Positions 27,083 to 34,924 of a stretch of 64,000 nt of DNA are shown piece by piece. The notes below the pieces were generated by a model. It had not been told where the DNA came from, did not search any database, and saw only the letters and a program-made list of their open reading frames with translations. The stretch is taken from positions 62,001 through 126,000 of the forward strand of contig NZ_JAOTPL010000002.1 in the NCBI RefSeq assembly GCF_025631005.1. Reading direction: 5' to 3'. Made by a program: the position numbers and the translations under genes. How positions within the stretch are numbered: position 1 is the stretch's first letter; every line of letters begins with the position of its first letter. This stretch comes from Haoranjiania flava. GTDB taxonomy: Bacteria > Bacteroidota > Bacteroidia > Chitinophagales > Chitinophagaceae.

Positions 27083-27127
27083 CAAATGTAAAAAAATAAC
27101 ACGATAATCGGAAATAATCCGATTATC
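27083..27127 (-). promoter_or_regulatory. abiE promoter with perfect operator-like inverted repeat
   Basis: On the plus strand GATAATCGGA (27103-27112), a 5-nt spacer and TCCGATTATC (27118-27127) form a perfect 10-bp inverted repeat. Minus-strand TACATTTG (27090-27083) fits the -7 element, so the repeat covers the -33 region where a repressor would block polymerase. The predicted transcription start falls at or next to the ATG at 27078, so the message may be leaderless. Confidence 0.7.
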
Positions 27128-27166
27128 TACCTAAAATTTTACAGTTAATTGAAGATAATACTGATA

Positions 27167-28276
27167 TTAAAATTTTACAGCATTCAGCAAGTCTATATAA
27201 AACTCAATGCCTTCATGGATCTCTTCGATGTAGATGAATTCATCAGCGGTGTGGCTCCTGGCGCTATCGCCCGGCCCGCACTTAAGCGTGGGAAACGGCA
27301 TAAATGCCTTATCTGAACTGGTTGGGGAGCCATAAGGTTTTTTGCCAAGCTTTATGCCTGCAGCTACCAGCGGATGATCTACATCAATGCCCGACGATTT
27401 TAGCCTGAAGCTGCGCGGCTTCACTTCGCTGTCAATGTGATCCTGGATGATAGCCAGAATTTCCGGGTGGGTGTAGCATTCAGGAAACCTTATGTCTACG
27501 GTATAATGGCAGGAAGCAGGTACCACGTTGTGCTGCCGGTTTTCGGTATGGATAGCAGTGACAGTCATTTTTACTTTGCCCAACCATGCCGATCTTTTAT
27601 CGAAAGTATAGTTGCGAAACCATTCAATCTCCCGGAGCGCTTTATAAATGGCGTTCTCGCCTTCCTCGCGCGCTGCATGGCCAGCCCTTCCCTGTGTAGT
27701 TACGTCCAATACCAGCAGGCCTTTCTCTGCCACAGCGAGCTGGGTTTGGGTAGGCTCTCCTACAATACCGCACCATTTTTTTTCAGGAGCTTTCAAGTCA
27801 GCTTCCTGTATGGTTTGCAGGAAATCAGCGTTTGACAATAACGCTTCTATACCGTTTACTCCCGACACTTCTTCCTCAGCGGTACAGGCTATTACCAGGT
27901 TAAAAGGAATGTCTGCAGGATAAAAATGTTGAAATGCAGCGATAAGTGAAACCAGGCAGCCGCCGGCATCGTTGCTGCCTAAACCAAAAAGCCTGCCGTC
28001 TTTTTCTATGGGTGCAAACGGATCCAATGAGTAATCGGGGTTAGGCTTTACGGTATCATGGTGCGAGTTAAGCAGTATGCAGGGTTTCGCGCTGTCAAAG
28101 TTTTTATTTACTGACCATACATTGTTCAGATAACGCTGGCAAACCATTCCGTTTTGTGTAAAATATTGCTCCAGGAGAGAAGCTGTTTTATCTTCTTCCC
28201 TTGAGAGAGCGGGTGTGGCTATAAGTTGTTTCAACAAGCTTAAAGCCTGATCATACAAATGTTCTGTTTGTTGCAT
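27167..28276 (-). CDS. M20 family metallopeptidase, probable N-acetyl(succinyl)ornithine deacetylase
   Basis: 369 aa from the chosen start MQQTEHLYDQALSLL; the open frame extends 89 codons further upstream, but that part overlaps the divergent lipid kinase gene and is not conserved in character. Metal ligands of the M20 family are visible: LLNSHHDTVKP, GSNDAGG, TAEEEVSG and, near the end, PGDSARSHTADEFI. It should remove an acyl group from an arginine (ArgE) or lysine/diaminopimelate pathway intermediate. Bacteroidota ArgE enzymes have this size and ending. argH is also in the window but far away, so the genes are scattered. Confidence 0.8.
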   Translation of the reverse strand: MQQTEHLYDQALSLLKQLIATPALSREEDKTASLLEQYFTQNGMVCQRYLNNVWSVNKNFDSAKPCILLNSHHDTVKPNPDYSLDPFAPIEKDGRLFGLGSNDAGGCLVSLIAAFQHFYPADIPFNLVIACTAEEEVSGVNGIEALLSNADFLQTIQEADLKAPEKKWCGIVGEPTQTQLAVAEKGLLVLDVTTQGRAGHAAREEGENAIYKALREIEWFRNYTFDKRSAWLGKVKMTVTAIHTENRQHNVVPASCHYTVDIRFPECYTHPEILAIIQDHIDSEVKPRSFRLKSSGIDVDHPLVAAGIKLGKKPYGSPTSSDKAFMPFPTLKCGPGDSARSHTADEFIYIEEIHEGIEFYIDLLNAVKF

Positions 28277-28430
28277 GGTGTAGTTCTGAACGGTCAATTG
28301 CTTTTGCGCAATGTAATTATTTATACCAATATTTATAACAATTATTAACAACTTTCTTTTAAGAGATAAGGGTATATTTGTAGACTTTATGGTGTAGAAA
28401 TTGTAGTATACACCTTGAAATCTGACTATA

Positions 28431-29387
28431 ATGCAGGAGACTTCTATACACAAATCCGCTGCAAAATTGCATGAACCTGTTGCTGATCTCAAGGACAGGA
28501 AAATCGTGTATCTCATTAATCCCATCTCCGGCAATAAGAACAAAAAAACACTGGTAAATCTTGTAGAGAAATACAGTAATGAGCATGGTCTCTATTGCGA
28601 AATGTTTGAAACCAGCAAGAAAGGCGATTATGTACACTTGCAGGAAAAAATACGGCAGGAAAGAATTACCGATGTGGTAGTGGTGGGCGGAGATGGCTCA
28701 GTAAACCAGGCACTGGCTGCTTTGCATGGAGAAGATGTGGTTTTCGGCATAATACCTTACGGCAGTGGCAACGGGCTGGCAAGAGCAGCAGGCATTCCTA
28801 CGAAGCCGAAACTGGCATTTGATCTGGTGTTGCAGGGAAGGTGGAAATATGCAGACGCGTTTATGGTGAATGAACATTACGGCTGCATGCTCACCGGCTT
28901 GGGGTTCGACGCGCAGATAGCCCATGAGTTTGCCAAATCATCGCAGCGCGGACTGATCACTTACACACAGCAAAGCATCCTTAATTTTTTTAAAGCGCAT
29001 CCTTACCAGTTTGAAGTAGAAATTGACGGTTTTAGTTTTTTTACGGAAGCCTACTTTATCAGCATTGCTAATGGCAACCAGTTTGGCAATAATTTTACCA
29101 TCGCACCGCAAGCTTCGCTGGATGATGGTTTGCTGGATATTGTAATTGTGCAGAAAATGAGTAAAGCCAAGCTGCCCTTTGCTGTGCTCAAACAAATACG
29201 CGGCAACAACGAACTGGAGCAGTTTGTATCATCTGTATCTTCAAAAAATATTCTTTATTTCCAGAAGCCCTCAGTAAAAATAAAAAATATAAAGCATGCG
29301 CCCATCCACATTGACGGCGATCCGTGTGAGAGCTGCCGCGATATAAATATAAAAGTGCTGAAAGATAATTTCAAACTGATTTATTAA
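28431..29387 (+). CDS. Diacylglycerol/lipid kinase family protein (YegS/LCB5 type)
   Basis: 318 aa. The kinase signature is VVVGGDGSVNQALAAL near residue 84, with the upstream phosphate loop IVYLINPISGNKNK near 24 and GIIPYGSGNGLARAAGIP. The C-terminal beta sandwich has SIANGNQFGNNFTIAPQASLDDGLLDI, a conserved segment of the family. It phosphorylates a lipid such as diacylglycerol or a sphingoid base at the membrane. A -7 element TATATTTG (28373-28380) lies upstream. The region between it and the M20 gene carries both divergent starts. Confidence 0.9.
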   Translation: MQETSIHKSAAKLHEPVADLKDRKIVYLINPISGNKNKKTLVNLVEKYSNEHGLYCEMFETSKKGDYVHLQEKIRQERITDVVVVGGDGSVNQALAALHGEDVVFGIIPYGSGNGLARAAGIPTKPKLAFDLVLQGRWKYADAFMVNEHYGCMLTGLGFDAQIAHEFAKSSQRGLITYTQQSILNFFKAHPYQFEVEIDGFSFFTEAYFISIANGNQFGNNFTIAPQASLDDGLLDIVIVQKMSKAKLPFAVLKQIRGNNELEQFVSSVSSKNILYFQKPSVKIKNIKHAPIHIDGDPCESCRDINIKVLKDNFKLIY

Positions 29388-29684
29388 AGCCGATTGCACC
29401 CGATAACCCGGTATTTTCACGCAAACCACGCCAAGATTTCGCAAAGCGCGCAAAGTAATTATAAAGCGCTCAAGGTTCAATATCTTAGTTTCTTTGCGCG
29501 GCAACTTAGCGGCTCTTTGGGTGAACCGGCATTTCAACACTGCACACATATATAGTTTGTTTCTACGTGGATAATACACGGCCGCTGTCTTTATCGGAGG
29601 CAAAATTAAACCACCATGTAAACAAGGTTTCACAAGGTTCACGAAACTCACTATGCGTAGAGCGGAAGCGCCCCAAAAACTAAT
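29388..29684. repeat. Intergenic imperfect palindrome (GCAAAG family) with no gene
   Basis: Between two convergent genes lies an imperfect inverted repeat of about 100 bases: CGCGCAAAG (29447-29455) pairs perfectly with CTTTGCGCG (29492-29500), and the flanks TTTCACGCAAACCACGCC and GGCTCTTTGGGTGAA continue it loosely. A second G/A-rich part (about 29580-29660) has repeated AAGGTTTCACAAGGTTCACG. It looks like a dispersed intergenic element and may also serve as a bidirectional terminator region. Confidence 0.5.
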
Positions 29685-30476
29685 TTAAAGCAAATATGCT
29701 TCCGGAATTTCACAGACAGGTATGGGAATCATTTTGTGCAGATTGGCTTTGTGCCTGCTTTGGTAGATTTCAAACACCTGCTTTTGTCTTCCTTCAAAGT
29801 CTTCGGGCCGGTGCGTGTCTGCAAGTTCCATTGCCCATTCCAGTTCGGGATACGATGCGCCTATTTGGTCTTCATCTGTTGGTGAGTTGGCAAATAAGCC
29901 ATCCGTTGGTGCTGCCTGTTGTATGCTTTCAATAATATTCAGGCCTTTTGCCAATTCGTACACCTGTGTTTTCATCAGGTGGGCAATGGGGCTGATGTCC
30001 ACCCCGCCATCGCCGTATTTGGTGAAAAAACCAATACCGAAATCCTCCACCTTATTGCCGGTGCCTGCCACCAGCAATCCATTGAGTTGTGCGTAATAAT
30101 AAAGCGTGGTCATGCGCAGGCGCGCCCTCGTGTTTGCGAGTGCGAGTTCTTTTACAGCTGCATTGGAGGCATCGCTTGCCGTTTGGTTTTTAAAGCTGTC
30201 GAAAACAGGGCTTAAGTCAACGGAGAAATTTTCTACATTCGGATAATCTTTTTGCAATGCCGCCATGTGTTCTTGTGCGCGGGTAACCTGGTCTGTAGCC
30301 TGGTGAATAGGCATTTCCAGTAAAAGCGTTTGCATGCCGGTTCTGGCTGCCAATGCTGAAACTACGGCAGAATCTACGCCGCCGGATATGCCGAGTATAA
30401 AACCTTTTGCCCTTGCCTGTTCCGCATAGTTCTTCATCCAGGATACAATATGGTCAATTATTTTTTGTGTTTGCAT
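29685..30476 (-). CDS. nadE: Ammonia-dependent NAD+ synthetase
   Basis: 263 aa, the short form without the glutaminase domain. It adenylates nicotinate adenine dinucleotide and amidates it with ammonia. The ATP loop is GISGGVDSAVVSALAA near residue 28; the substrate region is VAGTGNKVEDFGIGFFTKYGDGGVDISPIAHL, with KVEDF as the NAD synthase motif; and PTDGLFANSPTDEDQIGASYPELE is the usual C-terminal binding segment. It is convergent with the lipid kinase gene and precedes no obvious partner. Confidence 0.94.
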   Translation of the reverse strand: MQTQKIIDHIVSWMKNYAEQARAKGFILGISGGVDSAVVSALAARTGMQTLLLEMPIHQATDQVTRAQEHMAALQKDYPNVENFSVDLSPVFDSFKNQTASDASNAAVKELALANTRARLRMTTLYYYAQLNGLLVAGTGNKVEDFGIGFFTKYGDGGVDISPIAHLMKTQVYELAKGLNIIESIQQAAPTDGLFANSPTDEDQIGASYPELEWAMELADTHRPEDFEGRQKQVFEIYQSRHKANLHKMIPIPVCEIPEAYLL

Positions 30477-30514
30477 AGTTTGGGATTAATGGTTGATCAA
30501 TTTGTTATCATAAA

Positions 30515-31777
30515 TTATTCCAATAGCTTGATGAGGCCTTCTTGTTCAAAGAGTATTTTTCCTATTTTAACGTTTGACCATCCCCGCTTTAGCTGATAGG
30601 TAAACTTAGGTGTATTTTCTACAACGATAGATTCCAGGAAAAAATCATCCACGGTATTTCTGTCAATATCTTCATCCAGCGCATGTAAATGAGTAGATAT
30701 AAAAAAATACGAATTGCTGAATTTCTTCAACCCATTTATAGTTTTATTGCTAACCCATAACGCATCTTCCATATTTGTTCCTTTAAAAAGTTCATCAAAA
30801 ACAGCAAAACATCTACCTGTTGCAGCCGCCTCAACAACCATTTTCAAAGCCTTAATTTCTGTCATAAAGTGGCTTAATCCATTATCAATATCATCAGGAT
30901 GATCTATGGATATAAATATTTTATCAAAAAATTGCAGAGTAAATCCCAAGGCCGGCACAGCCAGTCCTACATGAGCAAGATACACACAAAGCCATACAGA
31001 TCTTAAAAATGTTGATTTGCCGGACATGTTTGAGCCCGTGATCAATATTACATTTTTGTTGGTCGATAAACTGTTTGAAACACAGTTCCTGACCGCAGGA
31101 TGGTAAACTTCATCTACAGAGAATATATTTTCTGAAAATTCAGGGAATGTAAATTTATTCTTTTCTATGGCACAGGCAATAGAGATATAAGTTTCAAATA
31201 AAATAAAATTATCCAGAAAATGAGCAAATGTTTTTTCTGTTTTTATTGTATCTACAACCTGCAGTATCCGTAATATTTTTTTATCGGTAAAAGTGCCGCT
31301 TCTTATGGCATAATTGTTTTCTGCTAAATCAAATCTCTCCAGAAAATTTTTTATGATATGAATGGTTTTTTTAAAAGATGGATATTGCTCGCCACTGATC
31401 CTGGCGTAATATTTATCGTACAGTGGAAAGAAGAAAACGATAATATTGCTGATGCCGGAGTACAGTGGGTTATAAATTTCTCTGTTGCTGCGCTTCCATA
31501 ACTTAAACTGAAACAAACTTTTTTCTGAAAAAGATGTTTTATACTTTGTTTGCTCTAAAAAGTTGCAACATTCGTAAAACGGATACGGCGGATAATTATA
31601 TCCTTTAAATATGGGGGTGAGTGTTTTTAATTCCAGCAACAGATTTTGCCTTTCAATAATGCTTTGTTGAGATATCAGCGGTTCCGACAAGAGGTTCAGA
31701 AGGCTTTCCCTTGCCAATTTATTATTAGTCAAATCAAAAAGCGGGAGAATATCTTTCTCTAACATTGCATTTATCAT
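30515..31777 (-). CDS. MutS-family ATPase lacking the mismatch-recognition domain
   Basis: 420 aa from the start MINAMLEKDIL, chosen because the further 49 upstream codons run through the divergent promoter region. The C-terminal ATPase has Walker A ITGSNMSGKSTFLRS near residue 245 and Walker B FAVFDELFKGTNMEDA, followed by STHLHAL. The N-terminal half is helical and resembles the MutS core and clamp, with no N-terminal mismatch domain, so it is one of the short MutS-like proteins of Bacteroidota rather than MutS itself. Their role is not established. It is divergent from the arginine deiminase gene across 88 bp. Confidence 0.82.
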   Translation of the reverse strand: MINAMLEKDILPLFDLTNNKLARESLLNLLSEPLISQQSIIERQNLLLELKTLTPIFKGYNYPPYPFYECCNFLEQTKYKTSFSEKSLFQFKLWKRSNREIYNPLYSGISNIIVFFFPLYDKYYARISGEQYPSFKKTIHIIKNFLERFDLAENNYAIRSGTFTDKKILRILQVVDTIKTEKTFAHFLDNFILFETYISIACAIEKNKFTFPEFSENIFSVDEVYHPAVRNCVSNSLSTNKNVILITGSNMSGKSTFLRSVWLCVYLAHVGLAVPALGFTLQFFDKIFISIDHPDDIDNGLSHFMTEIKALKMVVEAAATGRCFAVFDELFKGTNMEDALWVSNKTINGLKKFSNSYFFISTHLHALDEDIDRNTVDDFFLESIVVENTPKFTYQLKRGWSNVKIGKILFEQEGLIKLLE

Positions 31778-31865
31778 AATTGTATTACACGATATACTTT
31801 TAAAAGTACAAAACAGTCGCATTACAGAAAAATATTTATCTTGTGATAAATAATGCTGATGATTT

Positions 31866-33374
31866 ATGTTTGAAAAAGAAGAAATTTTTGTTGACTCCGA
31901 AATAGGGCGATTGCGACGCCTCATTATTCACAGCCCCGACGGAGGAATAGGGAAAATTGTACCGGGAAAATTTAAAGAATGGCTGTACGACGATACAGTA
32001 CACCTTACTCAAATGCGCAAGGAATACAACAGTTACATAAAAATCCTGCTTTGGTTCCTTGACCCCGAAAAAGCAAAGTATGTAACCCAGTACGAACAGG
32101 ATAACCCCGGCAACAATGATTGTTACAAACCGGATAATAAAAATTATTTCAACAGTTCCAAAGTATTGGATTCGCAATACCTGCTTGCCCAGATATTGCA
32201 GGATGAAGCTACTCGTAAGCGCATCATTTCCGCAACCTGCGCCTGGGAAGGCGTAAGTACACTCACCGAAAAGAAGCTTGAAAGGATTACAGATGCCCAT
32301 GAGCTCGCAAAAACGCTGATCTCCGGCACCATGAAGGACAGCACAGGCAGGGAAATTGATTTTATTTTTCCGCCATTGCCCAACTTTATTTTTACACGCG
32401 ACATAGCCATCACTATAAACGATCACCTGTTGCTGAGCAATGCACACGCGCCTGCCAGGGAAAGAGAGTCGCTTTTTGCGCGCTACATTGCACAATACCT
32501 TTTGTTTAAAGACAAAGAAGAAAAACTGATAGAGATATCTGAGCCAAGCAATTTCTTCCTGCTGAGCGAAGAGTTGCAGCAGCGCAAAAAGACCAGCATT
32601 GAAGGCGGCGATGTAATGATGATATCGCCTAACCATTTGCTTATCGGGTGCAGCGAGCGTACAACCGCTTCAGGCATTAATGAAGTGATCCATGCTATTT
32701 TTGAAAAGAAGGCCACAGGCATCGAAAAAATTTCAGTGATCAAGATCCCCAAGCTGCGCGCTATAATGCATATAGACACTATCTTTACGCAGGTACGCAA
32801 AGATACCTGGGTGTTGTTTGGCCGTTTTTCAGAACGCCTGAATAAGAAGCGTACGCGCTTTGATTATTACGAAAAGATCACCCATGAAGATGCGCTGGGC
32901 AAAGATTCTAATGTGGAAATACTGCGTTTTGAAAAGAAAATATACGAAGACTATTCACCTGAAAAAAATTACCAGGCCGATATATCGGGCAAAATTACCG
33001 GGCTTGAGTCGCTGCTGAGAAACATAAGCATAGAAGATTTTCAAGTAAACCCTGATGATGTAAAAATTATTTACAGCGCCGATAATATTTTCCCCTTTGA
33101 CGAGCGGGAGCAATGGACAGATTCCTGCAACGTGCTGGCGCTTAAAAACGGCGTGGTTATCGGGTATGAGCGAAATGAAAAAACATCTCAAAGCTTTATT
33201 GAGCATGGGTTTGACGTTGTGGATGCCGACGCGCTGCTGGAAGATTTTGCTTCAGGAAAAAAAGACCCTGATAAAATTGAAAATACACTAATATTGCTTA
33301 CAGCTTCAGAACTGTCAAGGGCCAGGGGGGGATCACATTGTATGAGCCTGCCTTTGTTGAGAGATAAAATTTAA
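31866..33374 (+). CDS. Arginine deiminase family protein
   Basis: 502 aa, longer than the classical 400-420 aa enzyme. Catalytic positions of the guanidino-modifying fold are visible: NFIFTRDIAI (substrate Asp/Arg), IEGGDVMMI, IMHIDTIFT (catalytic His) and the C-terminal GGSHCMSLPL with the nucleophile Cys. It should hydrolyse arginine to citrulline plus ammonia. About 90 extra residues before NFIFTRD are of unknown role. The next gene, 4 bp away, encodes a CtlX-like citrulline hydrolase, so the two could take arginine to ornithine without ornithine carbamoyltransferase. Confidence 0.82.
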   Translation: MFEKEEIFVDSEIGRLRRLIIHSPDGGIGKIVPGKFKEWLYDDTVHLTQMRKEYNSYIKILLWFLDPEKAKYVTQYEQDNPGNNDCYKPDNKNYFNSSKVLDSQYLLAQILQDEATRKRIISATCAWEGVSTLTEKKLERITDAHELAKTLISGTMKDSTGREIDFIFPPLPNFIFTRDIAITINDHLLLSNAHAPARERESLFARYIAQYLLFKDKEEKLIEISEPSNFFLLSEELQQRKKTSIEGGDVMMISPNHLLIGCSERTTASGINEVIHAIFEKKATGIEKISVIKIPKLRAIMHIDTIFTQVRKDTWVLFGRFSERLNKKRTRFDYYEKITHEDALGKDSNVEILRFEKKIYEDYSPEKNYQADISGKITGLESLLRNISIEDFQVNPDDVKIIYSADNIFPFDEREQWTDSCNVLALKNGVVIGYERNEKTSQSFIEHGFDVVDADALLEDFASGKKDPDKIENTLILLTASELSRARGGSHCMSLPLLRDKI

Positions 33375-33378
33375 ACCA

Positions 33379-34308
33379 ATGCAAACCGCATCTAAAATAT
33401 TAATGATCAGACCTGCGGCCTTCGGCTACAATGCAGAGACCGCGCAAAACAACTATTTCCAGACAGAGGTCTCGGGCAGGTCGCCACAGGATATCTTGTC
33501 TGCAGCGCAACACGAATTTGACCGCTTTGCTCAAACGCTTACAGCACATGGCATTGAAGTGATCATAGTGGAAGATACGCCTTCCCCTGTAAAGCCGGAT
33601 GCTATTTTCCCAAACAACTGGTTTTGTACCTTTCCGAACGGCAAGCTGATGCTGTTTCCCATGTATGCCGAAAACAGGAGACTGGAAGTAAGGCAGGATA
33701 TACTGGATATGCTGAAGAAACAATACATCGTTACCGCCTTTGAAGACTGGACCGAAAAAATACCAGAAGGCCAGTTTCTTGAAAGTACCGGTAGTATGGT
33801 GTTTGACCACGATAATAAAATCGCCTATGCATGTTTATCACAACGCACAGACAAAGAGTTGTTCAGGCGTTTCTGCGACCGGCAGGATTATAAGCCTGTT
33901 GCCTTCAACGCATCAGATAAAAGTGGCAGGGAAATATACCATACCAATGTGATGATGCATGTCGGTGAAACCTACGCGGTTATTTGCCTGGAAGCGATTG
34001 ATACCGTAAAGGAGCAGATCAGCGTGGCAGATTGCCTGCGCACTACCGGTCACAGCCTTGTCAATATTTCTTATGAGCAGATGCAGCACTTTGCCGGTAA
34101 TATGCTGCAGGTACACAATGCGGCTAATGAGCAATTTACGCTGCTCAGTAAGACAGCCCATGCATCTCTTACCACCGAACAGAAACAAAAATTAAAAAAG
34201 CATACAAAGCTGTTGCCTGTGGATATAACTACGATAGAGACTATTGGCGGCGGCAGCGTAAGATGTATGATGGCAGAAATTTTTTTAGATAAAATACATG
34301 AACAGTAA
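33379..34308 (+). CDS. ctlX: Citrulline-utilising hydrolase of the amidinotransferase fold (CtlX-like)
   Basis: 309 aa of the same superfamily as the gene before it but a distinct branch. Markers are MIRPAAFGYNAETAQNNYFQ at the start, KPDAIFPNNWFCTFPNGKL, LESTGSMVFDH, YHTNVMMHVG with the catalytic His, and ETIGGGSVRCMMAEIF with the catalytic Cys. CtlX enzymes are described as converting citrulline to ornithine, ammonia and CO2. The 4-bp spacing to the deiminase gene implies one transcript and a joint pathway. The 3' end overlaps msrB by 11 bp. Confidence 0.75.
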   Translation: MQTASKILMIRPAAFGYNAETAQNNYFQTEVSGRSPQDILSAAQHEFDRFAQTLTAHGIEVIIVEDTPSPVKPDAIFPNNWFCTFPNGKLMLFPMYAENRRLEVRQDILDMLKKQYIVTAFEDWTEKIPEGQFLESTGSMVFDHDNKIAYACLSQRTDKELFRRFCDRQDYKPVAFNASDKSGREIYHTNVMMHVGETYAVICLEAIDTVKEQISVADCLRTTGHSLVNISYEQMQHFAGNMLQVHNAANEQFTLLSKTAHASLTTEQKQKLKKHTKLLPVDITTIETIGGGSVRCMMAEIFLDKIHEQ

Positions 34309-34825
34309 AATATACATATTTCTTATTTTCATTTTCACGCTGATGAGCAGTTGCCGTGGACAGGAAAATAATTCAATCACCAAAACTAACCAGACTATGC
34401 CAGCCAATAATCCGCATTACTCCAAAACAGACACAGCTAAAGTGCAGACAACTGACGAAGAGTGGAGAAAGATTTTATCTTCCGAGGTATATGAAATAGC
34501 CAGGAATAAAGCAACAGAGCGCCCCTTTACCAGTCCTTTTGAAACATCAGATGAAGTAGGTACTTATCATTGCAAAGCCTGCGGCAACCCGCTCTTTAAA
34601 AGCAATGCCAAATTTGAATCGGGCTGTGGTTGGCCGAGCTTTTTTGAGCCCATCAGCAAAGCATCCCTGATCTACAAACCTGATAACAGCCACGGCATGC
34701 GACGTACAGAAGTACAGTGCGGGCGATGCGAAGCGCATTTGGGGCATGTGTTTGAAGACGGGCCGCCACCTACAGGTTTGCGCTATTGCATCAACGGCGT
34801 TATCCTGGATTTTGACAAGCAATAG
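34298..34825 (+). CDS. msrB: Peptide-methionine (R)-S-oxide reductase, lipoprotein form
   Basis: 175 aa. The N-terminus is a lipoprotein signal (IFLIFIFTLMSSC, Cys near residue 19), so it is exported and anchored. The MsrB domain has the zinc cysteines YHCKACG and VQCGRCEAHLGH and the catalytic Cys in GLRYCINGVILDF. It repairs methionine-R-sulfoxide in envelope proteins. The start overlaps the ctlX end by 11 bp, so it is translated from the same message even though no metabolic link to arginine is evident. Confidence 0.93.
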   Translation: MNSKIYIFLIFIFTLMSSCRGQENNSITKTNQTMPANNPHYSKTDTAKVQTTDEEWRKILSSEVYEIARNKATERPFTSPFETSDEVGTYHCKACGNPLFKSNAKFESGCGWPSFFEPISKASLIYKPDNSHGMRRTEVQCGRCEAHLGHVFEDGPPPTGLRYCINGVILDFDKQ

Positions 34826-34890
34826 CACGCTTATTTATTCGCCGGCGTAGATACAATAAGCCTTAGCGAATTTTATACAGGTTGTTGCAG

Positions 34891-34919
34891 TTGCGAACAC
34901 CTTTAATATTTTATCTTTG
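34891..34919 (+). promoter_or_regulatory. gltX promoter, predicting a leaderless or nearly leaderless mRNA
   Basis: TTG at 34891-34893, an 18-nt spacer and TATCTTTG at 34912-34919. The ATG of gltX is at 34925, only five bases past the -7 element, so transcription should start at or very near the start codon. Confidence 0.6.
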
Positions 34920-34924
34920 CTCAC

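Noticed and set aside
27079..27102. Earlier start codon for AbiEi at 27102
   Set aside because: The added residues (MLFFYICY) would be encoded within and upstream of the -7 promoter element.
31836..32636. Long minus-strand open frame opposite the arginine deiminase gene
   Set aside because: The plus-strand product has clear catalytic motifs; the minus frame is Phe/Val/Cys-rich without motifs, a codon shadow.
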